A DNA stretch of 64,000 bases, taken from Pseudomonas graminis. GTDB taxonomy: Bacteria; Pseudomonadota; Gammaproteobacteria; Pseudomonadales; Pseudomonadaceae. Below the pieces are notes generated by a model. The model saw only the letters and a list, made by a program, of their open reading frames with translations, had not been told where the DNA came from and did not search any database. Numbering within the stretch: the stretch's first letter is position 1; every line of letters begins with the position of its first letter. This document shows, piece by piece, positions 57,563 to 64,000 of this stretch. The translations under genes and the position numbers were made by a program. The stretch is from NCBI RefSeq assembly GCF_013201545.1, contig NZ_CP053746.1:1279001-1343000 (forward strand), in the 5' to 3' direction.

Positions 57563-58282
57563 ATGAGACTGTCCCGCTTTTTCGTCGATGCCACCCTCAG
57601 CGTCGGGGAGCACGAACTGCCAGAGGCCCAGGCCCATTACATCAGCCGCGTGTTGCGCATGTCCGAAGGCGACGCGGTGCAGCTGTTCGATGGTTCGGGC
57701 CATGAGTTTCGCGCCACGCTGGCGGAAGTCGGCAAAAAGCAGGTCCGGGTGCAGGTAAACGAAAGCTTTGCCGGTCAGCCGGAGTCTCCCTTGCAGATCC
57801 ATCTCGGGCAGGGTCTCTCTCGGGGTGAGCGGATGGATTGGGCGATTCAGAAAGCCACCGAGCTGGGCGTGACGCAAATTACCCCGATCATCAGCGAGCG
57901 GTGCGAAGTGCGTTTGAAAGACGAGCGTGCGGAAAAGCGTCAGGCACACTGGCAGCAGATCGCAATCAGTGCCTGTGAACAGTGCGGGCGCTCAGTGGTG
58001 CCGGTGATCCATGCGCCCGTGACCCTGGCCGACTGGCTCAAGCAGACAGAAGCGGATTTGAAGCTGGTGCTGCACCCAGTGGCCGCACCCCTGACCAGCC
58101 ATGAAAAGCCCGGCAGTCTGGCGTTTCTGATTGGTCCGGAAGGCGGGCTGAACGACGCCGAAGTGGCTCAGGCGCAGGACGCCGGTTTCCACGCCGCCCG
58201 CCTCGGCCCCCGCGTGCTGCGCACCGAAACCGCGCCAGTGGTGGCGCTGAGCATCGCGCAACAGTTGTGGGGGGATTTGTAG
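57563..58282 (+). CDS. rsmE: 16S rRNA m3U1498 methyltransferase RsmE
   Basis: A 239-residue SPOUT-family methyltransferase modifying U1498 of 16S rRNA. N-terminal PUA-like part: HYISRVLRMSEGDAVQLFDGSGHEF. Knot domain motifs: ERMDWAIQKATELGVTQITPIISERCEV, AFLIGPEGGLNDAEVAQAQDAGF and LGPRVLRTETAPVVAL. ATG 57563 starts MRLSRFFVDATLSVG. The gene order bioA-rsmE is common in pseudomonads. Confidence 0.97.
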   Translation: MRLSRFFVDATLSVGEHELPEAQAHYISRVLRMSEGDAVQLFDGSGHEFRATLAEVGKKQVRVQVNESFAGQPESPLQIHLGQGLSRGERMDWAIQKATELGVTQITPIISERCEVRLKDERAEKRQAHWQQIAISACEQCGRSVVPVIHAPVTLADWLKQTEADLKLVLHPVAAPLTSHEKPGSLAFLIGPEGGLNDAEVAQAQDAGFHAARLGPRVLRTETAPVVALSIAQQLWGDL

Positions 58283-58371
58283 GACCGGCTTCAGCCGGGA
58301 AAGCGTCAGGCGTTAAGCCACGAGATTGACGGTGCGTACACCGGCCTTCCCGGCTGAAGCCAGTCCTACAG
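58279..58371. repeat. REPIN, GGACCGGCTTCAGCCGG type
   Basis: TGTAGGACCGGCTTCAGCCGGGAAAG is inverted against CTTCCCGGCTGAAGCCAGTCCTACA; it overlaps the rsmE stop codon. Confidence 0.85.
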
Positions 58372-58410
58372 GGGTCGGGTACATCCGCCAGAGATTTAGC
58401 GGATGTTCGT

Positions 58411-58441
58411 GCCTCTTCGCGAGCAAGCTCGGCTCCAACAG
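58411..58441. repeat. Single REP arm, GCGAGCAAGCTCGGCTCC type
   Basis: GCCTCTTCGCGAGCAAGCTCGGCTCC matches one arm of the GCTTGCTCGCGA family with a changed 3 prime end. It is next to the end of the hydantoinase gene. Confidence 0.65.
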
Positions 58442-58486
58442 GAATGGTGTGAGTCAGCCGTCATTGCGGCGCCTTTGCCATGGTGT

Positions 58487-59923
58487 TCACTCAGGCAATT
58501 CCGACGCCCGTCGCCGCGCTTTCGCAGGTTCCGGCCGGGCGCAGGGCAGAAATTCTCCGCGCCCCGGCTCACCCAACGGACTGCCGTCCCATACCCGTTC
58601 CCCTCTGGCGAAGGTCATCGCCGGCCATGCACTCAAGCGCATCCCCTCGTACGGGGTGTAATCGACATTGTGGTGCAGCATCTCGTTGGTCAGCTCTATG
58701 TCCAGGTCCTCATCCCAGATCACCAGATCCGCGTCCGACCCGATAGCGATGCTGCCTTTGCGCGGATACAAGCCGTACAGCCGCGCCGCATTGGTGGCCG
58801 TCAGCGCGACAAATGCCTGCGGGCTGATTCGCCCCTTGCGCACGCCTTCCGACCAGAGCAGCGCCATGCGCGTCTCGACGCCCGGAATGCCATTGGCCAC
58901 TTCGGAAAACGGCGCCGCCTCGCCGTGGGCACGTTTGCCGTCCGGGCCGCCGTAGCGAAACGGCGCGTGATCCGACGAGAACACTTCAAACGAGCCATTC
59001 TGCAGGCCGTCCCAAACCACTTGCTGATTGCCGGCGTCTCTCGGCGGCGGACTGCAGATGCATTTCGCGCCTTCGAAGCTGTCATCGCAACCCAGCGCAT
59101 CCGCGGTCAAAAACAGATATTGCGGGCAGGTTTCGCCGTAGACCTTCAGCCCGTGGCTCTGCGCCCAGCGGATCTGCTCAATGGCCTCGCGTCCGGACAC
59201 ATGCACGATGAGAATCGGCACATCCACCAGCTCGGCCAGCGCAATGGCCCGGTGCGTGGCCTCACGCTCCACCAACATGGGACGAGAGCTGGCGTGGTAA
59301 CGCGGCGCGCTGAGACCGGCGGCAAGCAGGAGCTCGGTCAGCCAGGCGATGCAGTCGCTGTTTTCAGCGTGGAGCATCACCATCGCGCCTTCGGCCCGCG
59401 CCACCGACAGGGTTTCCAGAATCTGCCGGTCGTTGAGCTTCAGCGCGTCATAGGTCATGTAGATCTTGAATGAGGTGTAGCCCTCGGCAATCAGCTCGGG
59501 CAGCTCGCGGCGCAGCACGTCCTCGGTAGGATCGGTGACGATGAGGTGAAACGCGTAATCGATCAGCGCCCGACCATCAGCGCGCCGATGGTAATCCTCC
59601 ACTGCCGCCCTCAGGGTCTGGCCCTTCTGCTGGCAGGCAAAGGGAATCACTGTTGTCGTCCCGCCACACGCGGCTGAACGGCTGCCGCTTTCGAAGTCAT
59701 CGGCCATGACCGAGCCATCGCCGGTCGGCTGATCCAGATGCACATGGCTGTCGATCCCGCCCGGCGTCACGGTTCGCCCTCGCGCATCGACTTCCTCTGC
59801 GGCACCTTGCAGGCCAAGGCCCAGCGCGGCTATTCTGCCGTCGCGCACACCGATGTCGCACAGGAAACCGTCCGCCGCCGTCACCACATTGGCGTTGCGG
59901 ATGATCAAATCAAAAGCCTGCAT
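58487..59923 (-). CDS. D-hydantoinase / dihydropyrimidinase
   Basis: A 478-residue amidohydrolase that opens cyclic ureides such as dihydropyrimidines or hydantoins. Metal-ligand motif H60-V-H62 (GIDSHVHLDQP); bridging carboxylated lysine K153 in SFKIYMTYD; further MLHAENSD, VHVSGREAIEQI and FSSDHAPFRYGG. It is complete. A GTG at 59932 is in frame, but GGAG eight bases before ATG 59923 decides. It is the last gene of a same-strand operon with a PuuE-like deacetylase 13 bases upstream, so the substrate is probably not simply uracil. Confidence 0.9.
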   Translation of the reverse strand: MQAFDLIIRNANVVTAADGFLCDIGVRDGRIAALGLGLQGAAEEVDARGRTVTPGGIDSHVHLDQPTGDGSVMADDFESGSRSAACGGTTTVIPFACQQKGQTLRAAVEDYHRRADGRALIDYAFHLIVTDPTEDVLRRELPELIAEGYTSFKIYMTYDALKLNDRQILETLSVARAEGAMVMLHAENSDCIAWLTELLLAAGLSAPRYHASSRPMLVEREATHRAIALAELVDVPILIVHVSGREAIEQIRWAQSHGLKVYGETCPQYLFLTADALGCDDSFEGAKCICSPPPRDAGNQQVVWDGLQNGSFEVFSSDHAPFRYGGPDGKRAHGEAAPFSEVANGIPGVETRMALLWSEGVRKGRISPQAFVALTATNAARLYGLYPRKGSIAIGSDADLVIWDEDLDIELTNEMLHHNVDYTPYEGMRLSAWPAMTFARGERVWDGSPLGEPGRGEFLPCARPEPAKARRRASELPE

Positions 59924-59936
59924 GTCGTTCACTCCG

Positions 59937-60833
59937 TCAGGCGCGGGTCAGCCAGGCCTTGGCGATCTCTTCGCGGGTGGTGAACCAGACGCCTTCGCGG
60001 GCCTGGGCGTACTCGATGAAATGCTTGATCGCACGAACCCGCCCCGGACGTCCGACCATGCGCGGGTGCAGCCCGATGGACATCATTCGCAAGCCGTCGG
60101 CGGACTCTTCGTACAGCACGTCGAAGCTTTCCTTCATGTACTCGAGGAAATCGGACGCCTGGGACAGGCCCGGGGAGTTCCAGTACCGGAAGTCGTTGAC
60201 GTCGCTGGTGTACGGCACCACCAGATGTTGCTTGCCCTCGACGTCGACGAAATACGGAACGTCATCGTTGTAGGCGTCGGAGTCGTAAAGGAACCCGCCC
60301 TCTTCCGCCACCAGCCGACGCGTATGAACGCTGGCGCCGTAGCGGCAATACCAGCCCACCGGGCGCTTGCCGCAGGTGCGCTCGAACGACTCGATCGCCA
60401 GACGAATGTGCTCGCGCTCCTCGGCCTCGGTCAGGCGGAACACTTCTTCCCAGCGGTAACCGTGGCTGCAGATTTCATGACCCAATTCGACGGCGGCCTT
60501 GGCCACATCCGGGTTCTGCTCGAAAGCCACCGCGCAGGCATGAAAGGTCGCCGGGACGTTGGCCTGTTGCAGGATGTCGAGGATCCGCCAGATGCCAACG
60601 CGGGCGCCGTACTCGTACATCGACTCCATCGCCAGATTGCGCACGCCGTCGGGAAACTGATAGCTGCCCCACTCGGTCATGCTCTCCTGGTCTGGATCGC
60701 CCATGGCCAGGGAGCGCTCCGAGCCTTCTTCGTAATTGATGACAAAGTTGACGGCCAGCCGCGCGCCATTGGGCCAAGTGCCTTGGGGGCGCTGCCGGCC
60801 GTAGCCGACCAGATCTCGAATGGGTGACGCCAT
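59937..60833 (-). CDS. PuuE-type polysaccharide deacetylase family protein
   Basis: A 298-residue carbohydrate-esterase-4 fold protein closest in its motifs to PuuE allantoinase: VINYEEGSER (about 31-40, NYEEG replacing the usual D-D motif), MESMYEYGARVGIWRILDI, GHEICSHGYRWEEV (H119, H124) and SIGLHPRMVGRP. PuuE members open allantoin without metal. In this operon it may act on a related ureide next to a hydantoinase. It is separated from the RpiR gene by 52 bases. Confidence 0.87.
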   Translation of the reverse strand: MASPIRDLVGYGRQRPQGTWPNGARLAVNFVINYEEGSERSLAMGDPDQESMTEWGSYQFPDGVRNLAMESMYEYGARVGIWRILDILQQANVPATFHACAVAFEQNPDVAKAAVELGHEICSHGYRWEEVFRLTEAEEREHIRLAIESFERTCGKRPVGWYCRYGASVHTRRLVAEEGGFLYDSDAYNDDVPYFVDVEGKQHLVVPYTSDVNDFRYWNSPGLSQASDFLEYMKESFDVLYEESADGLRMMSIGLHPRMVGRPGRVRAIKHFIEYAQAREGVWFTTREEIAKAWLTRA

Positions 60834-60885
60834 AAAAGCCTACTCCTGCAACGTTCGAACAGTCGGCCGACCGCCAAGCCAAGGC

Positions 60886-61758
60886 TCAGCAGTCGATGGT
60901 TTTCAGTGCATCGTGGTCCGGACCATCAAGGGTCTGACCGGTGCGAAAGGCCAGACCCATGGCCAGGGTCTGCGCAATGCAGAACGCGGCGGTGAGCGAG
61001 CGAAAGCCCAGCAGCTCGGCGTCGTTGACCTCGATCATCACCGACGCGGTTTGTCCGATGGGGCTGAGAAGGCTGTCAGTAATCGCCACGATGGGCGTCC
61101 CCGCAGCGACCGCTTGCTGGCAGGCGTCGATGGTTTCCTGCGCGTACGGCGGAAAACTCACCGCCACCAGCACGTCATCGCCGTGCAGTGCGCCGACCTG
61201 TTCGCGCAGGCTGCCGCCCAGACCGCTGATGTGTACGGCACGACGACCCACACGGCTGAGGGCGTAACTCAGGTAGGACGCCATGGGAAACGAGCGACGC
61301 ATGCCGACCACGAAGGTGGTTCGCGCCTGTTCCAACAGCTCGATGGCGCGCTCGATGGCCTCGACTTGCTCGCCTTCGGCCAGGTGCTCCAGCGAAACGA
61401 TATTCGCGCGACTGAACGCCGAGAGCATGGCGCCCACATCGGTGGGATCGTCGAGCAATTGCTCGCCGCGATAGTGCCGTATGCGCTCTTTGAAACTGCC
61501 CTGCCCCGCCTGTTGCAACGGCTGCTTGAACAAGCGCTGCAGGTCGCTGAACCCGCCGAAGCCCAGCGCCTGGGCCAGCCGAATGAACGCTGACGACGGA
61601 ATGCCGGAGATCTTCGCCAGCGCCGCGACCGTGTTCAGTGCCACGTCGTGGGGGTGCTCGTTCAGGTAATGCGCCGCATCACGCTGCCGCGCGGTCAGGC
61701 GTTCCTGATGTTCGACGATGGCGGCACGCAGCTCGGCCAGGGTTTGGGGTACAGGCAT
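60886..61758 (-). CDS. MurR/RpiR-family transcriptional regulator
   Basis: A 290-residue regulator. The HTH_6 domain is at about 1-77 (LTARQRDAAHYLNEHPHDVALNTVAALAKISGIPSSAFIRLAQALGFGGFSDLQRLF). The SIS domain is at about 125-260, with TFVVGMRRSFPMASYLSYALSRVG and VAVSFPPYAQETIDACQQAVAAGTPIVAITDS. RpiR proteins usually respond to phosphosugars, but several control amino acid or ureide use. It is coded inside the operon between the aminotransferase and the deacetylase genes. Confidence 0.9.
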   Translation of the reverse strand: MPVPQTLAELRAAIVEHQERLTARQRDAAHYLNEHPHDVALNTVAALAKISGIPSSAFIRLAQALGFGGFSDLQRLFKQPLQQAGQGSFKERIRHYRGEQLLDDPTDVGAMLSAFSRANIVSLEHLAEGEQVEAIERAIELLEQARTTFVVGMRRSFPMASYLSYALSRVGRRAVHISGLGGSLREQVGALHGDDVLVAVSFPPYAQETIDACQQAVAAGTPIVAITDSLLSPIGQTASVMIEVNDAELLGFRSLTAAFCIAQTLAMGLAFRTGQTLDGPDHDALKTIDC

Positions 61759-61776
61759 AAAAAGGCTCGATAAAAG

Positions 61777-63024
61777 TCAGGATGGACGCAGCTCTGTGAT
61801 CGCCTGGGCAAGGTGCTCCACCAGACGATTCAGCTCATCGATGCTGTTGTAGTGCGCAATCGACACACGAACCACGCCGCCGTATGGGGTCAGCCCCAAC
61901 TGTTCGATCAGGCGGCGAGCATAGAAGTCACCAAAGCGGATGCCCATGCGGTGGTTGTCCACGCGGCGCACGATGGCTTCCGACTGAATACCCTCCACCA
62001 CGAAGCTGATGGTCGGCACGCGATCACCGTCGGTCACACGGGATTTTCCGATGATTCGTACACCCGGTGTCTCCCGCAGAAACGCCAGCAGTGTTTCGGC
62101 CAGCAGGTCTTCCTGCACTTCAAAGGCATCGAATGCGGCCTGCATCAACTGGCGTTCGCTGCCACTGGCGCCGAGCCGTTGGCCGACGTCGATCAGGTAA
62201 TCGCTGATGCCGATGCAGCCGTAGGACAGCTCGTAGTTCAAGTTGCCGGGCTGCAGCTTGTAGGGAATGACCTCCTGGCCGATGAAAAAGTGGTTCAGGC
62301 TCGGCAGTTCCAGCAATGCTTCCCGCTTGCCCCACAGCACAGCAAAGTGTGGGCCGAAGGTCTTGTAGAAGCTGAAGACGTAATAATCGGCACCGCTGGC
62401 TTGCACGTCGACCAGCCGATGGGGCGCGTAGGCCACGGCATCGACGCACACCTTGCCGCCCACCGCGTGCACCCGGCGCGCAACCTCGGCGACCGGGTTG
62501 ACGCTGCCGAGGATGTTCGACGCATGGGTCATGGCCAGGTAGCGGGTTTTGTCGCTGAGCAGCGCGTCCAGATCAGCCAATTCCAGGTCCATGCTCTGCG
62601 CATTGACCGCCCAGACGCGCAACGTCGCCCCGCGCTCTTCGCACAGCCGCACCCACGGCCCGATATTGGCTTCGTGGTCGCAGTTGGTGACGATGATTTC
62701 GTCGCCGGGATTGATCGACGGCGCGATGGCGCGGCAAAGGATTTGCAGCAAATGGGTGGTCGAGCCGCCCATCACGCACTCTTCCGGGTAGCGCGCGTTG
62801 ATCAGTTGCGCGACCGATTCCCGCGCCTGCATGACCCGCGCGCCAGCGTCCACCGACTCGCTATAGGAGGCGCCCAGTTGCACGGCGCTGTTGAGCAAGT
62901 AATCGGTGATGCGCTCGGCGACCGGCTTGAGCACGGCCGATCCGCCGGCATTGTCCAGGTAGGCGTAACCGCTGCCGAGCGCAGGAAACTGGCTGCGTAC
63001 GTAATCGATGTCCAAGGCATTCAA
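61777..63024 (-). CDS. Class V aminotransferase, cysteine-desulfurase-like (TIGR01976 type)
   Basis: A 415-residue fold-type I PLP enzyme. The PLP lysine is K221 in FSFYKTFGPHFAVLWGK, with THASNILGSVNPV and GKVCVDAVAYAPH as the usual pyridoxal-contact stretches. The desulfurase active-site cysteine, normally in an R-x-G-x-x-C loop, is missing: the segment reads RFGDFYARRL. True cysteine desulfuration is therefore unlikely, and a lyase or transferase role on another amino compound is more likely. It is in one operon with an ABC transporter upstream (21-base gap) and the RpiR gene downstream. Confidence 0.85.
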   Translation of the reverse strand: MNALDIDYVRSQFPALGSGYAYLDNAGGSAVLKPVAERITDYLLNSAVQLGASYSESVDAGARVMQARESVAQLINARYPEECVMGGSTTHLLQILCRAIAPSINPGDEIIVTNCDHEANIGPWVRLCEERGATLRVWAVNAQSMDLELADLDALLSDKTRYLAMTHASNILGSVNPVAEVARRVHAVGGKVCVDAVAYAPHRLVDVQASGADYYVFSFYKTFGPHFAVLWGKREALLELPSLNHFFIGQEVIPYKLQPGNLNYELSYGCIGISDYLIDVGQRLGASGSERQLMQAAFDAFEVQEDLLAETLLAFLRETPGVRIIGKSRVTDGDRVPTISFVVEGIQSEAIVRRVDNHRMGIRFGDFYARRLIEQLGLTPYGGVVRVSIAHYNSIDELNRLVEHLAQAITELRPS

Positions 63025-63045
63025 GGGATGAGCTCCAGAGTCTGA

Positions 63046-63780
63046 TCAGTGATGCAGGATGGCCTGCAAAAACGCGCGAGTTCTCGGCTCTTGCGGGGCC
63101 GTGAAGAAATCGTGCGGGTTGTTCTGTTCGATGATTCGGCCGTTCTCCATGAAGATCACCCGGTCGGCGACCTTGCGCGCAAAGCCCATTTCGTGGGTCA
63201 CGACGACCATGGTCACGCCCGAGCGGGCGAGGTTCTGCATGACGTCCAGCACTTCGCCGACCATCTCCGGGTCAAGTGCCGATGTGGGCTCGTCGAACAG
63301 GATCACCCGGGGTTCCATTGCCATGGTCCGGGCAATGGCCACGCGCTGCTGCTGGCCGCCGGACAACTGGCTCGGGTATTTCGCCGCGTGGGCGCCCATG
63401 CCGACTTTCTCCAGCAACAGGCGCGCGCGTTCGTTGGCGTCACGGCGAGACATGCCACGCACCCGCACCGGCGCCAGCGCCACATTGGCGAGCACGGTGA
63501 GGTGCGGGTACAGATTGAAATTCTGGAAGACCATGCCGACTTCGCAGCGGATGCCCGCCAATTTTGGGCCTGTTTCAACGCGCTGGCTGCCGACGCGTAT
63601 GTCGCCCTGCTGATACTCCTCCAGCAAGTTGATGCAGCGGATCAGTGTCGATTTCCCGGAGCCCGATGGCCCGAGGATGACCACCACTTCGCCTTGATCG
63701 ACCGTCAGGTTGATGTCGGTCAGGGCCTGGAATGGCCCGTAGAATTTGGCCACGCCTTCCATTTCGATGACGGTGCTCAT
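63046..63780 (-). CDS. Polar amino acid ABC transporter, ATP-binding protein
   Basis: A 244-residue GlnQ/HisP-type ATPase: Walker A GPSGSGKS (37-44), Q-loop, signature [15 protein letters not shown], Walker [21 protein letters not shown] and the switch histidine in [11 protein letters not shown]. Its start overlaps the permease stop by four bases (ATGA at 63777-63780). The cargo is a polar amino acid or a related molecule, perhaps the substrate of the hydantoinase operon. Confidence 0.95.
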   Translation of the reverse strand: MSTVIEMEGVAKFYGPFQALTDINLTVDQGEVVVILGPSGSGKSTLIRCINLLEEYQQGDIRVGSQRVETGPKLAGIRCEVGMVFQNFNLYPHLTVLANVALAPVRVRGMSRRDANERARLLLEKVGMGAHAAKYPSQLSGGQQQRVAIARTMAMEPRVILFDEPTSALDPEMVGEVLDVMQNLARSGVTMVVVTHEMGFARKVADRVIFMENGRIIEQNNPHDFFTAPQEPRTRAFLQAILHH

Positions 63781-64000
63781 GAACTCTTCCTCCCGGCGCC
63801 ATTACGCCGCTCGATCCAGCTCACCAATTGCACCAGCGGCAGAAGCAGCAACAGGTACATCACCGCCGCGCCCACCAGCGGTGTCGGGTTGGCCGCCAGC
63901 GCCTGGGCTTGAGTGGCTTGTTTCAGAAGATCGGGCATCGCCACGACGGACGCCAGCGCGGTGTCCTTCATGACGTTGATGCAGTTGCTGGTCATTGGCG
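63777..64000 (-). CDS. Polar amino acid ABC permease, C-terminal part (cut by window edge)
   Basis: About 74 residues; the frame is open through base 64000, so the ATG at 63995 is internal. The typical end of HisM/GlnP-type permeases is seen: [25 protein letters not shown]..., then a last transmembrane segment [23 protein letters not shown]. The EAA loop lies upstream, outside the window. Confidence 0.9.
   Translation of the reverse strand, partial: PMTSNCINVMKDTALASVVAMPDLLKQATQAQALAANPTPLVGAAVMYLLLLLPLVQLVSWIERRNGAGRKSS

Noticed and set aside
58279..58441. Intrinsic terminator of rsmE
   Set aside because: The hairpin here is a REPIN arm without a U-run; listed as a repeat.

Overview
The window is chromosomal DNA of a Pseudomonas. 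The proteins match the pseudomonad versions of the glycine betaine, carnitine and methionine-cycle genes, GC content is high, and the intergenic spaces carry several REP/REPIN families typical of the P. fluorescens / P. syringae lineage. The species cannot be fixed from the sequence. About 57 protein genes can be supported. I see no tRNA, rRNA, CRISPR array, insertion sequence or prophage.

1-27 kb is largely a quaternary-amine catabolic supercluster. Carnitine goes to glycine betaine through cdhA, cdhC and cdhB, with the regulator gene cdhR beside them. Glycine betaine goes to dimethylglycine (gbcAB) and then to sarcosine (dgcAB with an ETF pair and two accessory genes). The glyA fragment at the left edge and ltaE belong to the same region in P. 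aeruginosa, where they handle glycine and one-carbon units. Unrelated genes are interposed: alaC, a TraX-family gene, a zapA/zapB-like pair, a chemotaxis receptor, and AT-richer orphan genes at 1.1, 1.8, 8.9 and 13.2 kb. Between gbcA and the ETF genes lies the most striking non-coding structure: three spaced copies of an inverted pair of DnaA-box-like 9-mers. Four more perfect TTATCCACA boxes lie inside the ETF genes. I found no other perfect copy in the 64 kb.

27-36 kb is a core-metabolism block: fba, two small lipoprotein genes, pgk, epd and tkt on the minus strand, and divergently a SahR-type regulator gene with metK. A 26-base operator-like palindrome lies between the two arms. A LysE exporter, LigB, a DUF1090 protein and a MAPEG protein follow.

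39.5-45.9 kb is a four-carbon sugar-acid (L-threonate type) operon: a DeoR regulator, ltnD, otnK, otnC, a GntP permease and otnI. 46-49 kb holds a thioesterase gene and, divergently, ahcY-metF behind an S-adenosylhomocysteine riboswitch. The methionine cycle in this window therefore seems to have two different SAH sensors, one protein and one RNA.

49-58 kb holds a solute-binding protein, an RhlE-type helicase with a long leader, cytochrome b561 with YceI, a flavin amine oxidase with a histone-H1-like tail, bioA and rsmE. 58.5-64 kb is one tightly packed minus-strand operon: a polar amino-acid ABC transporter, a class V aminotransferase lacking the desulfurase cysteine, an RpiR regulator, a PuuE-type deacetylase and a hydantoinase. 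This looks like an uncharacterised pathway for a cyclic amide or ureide.
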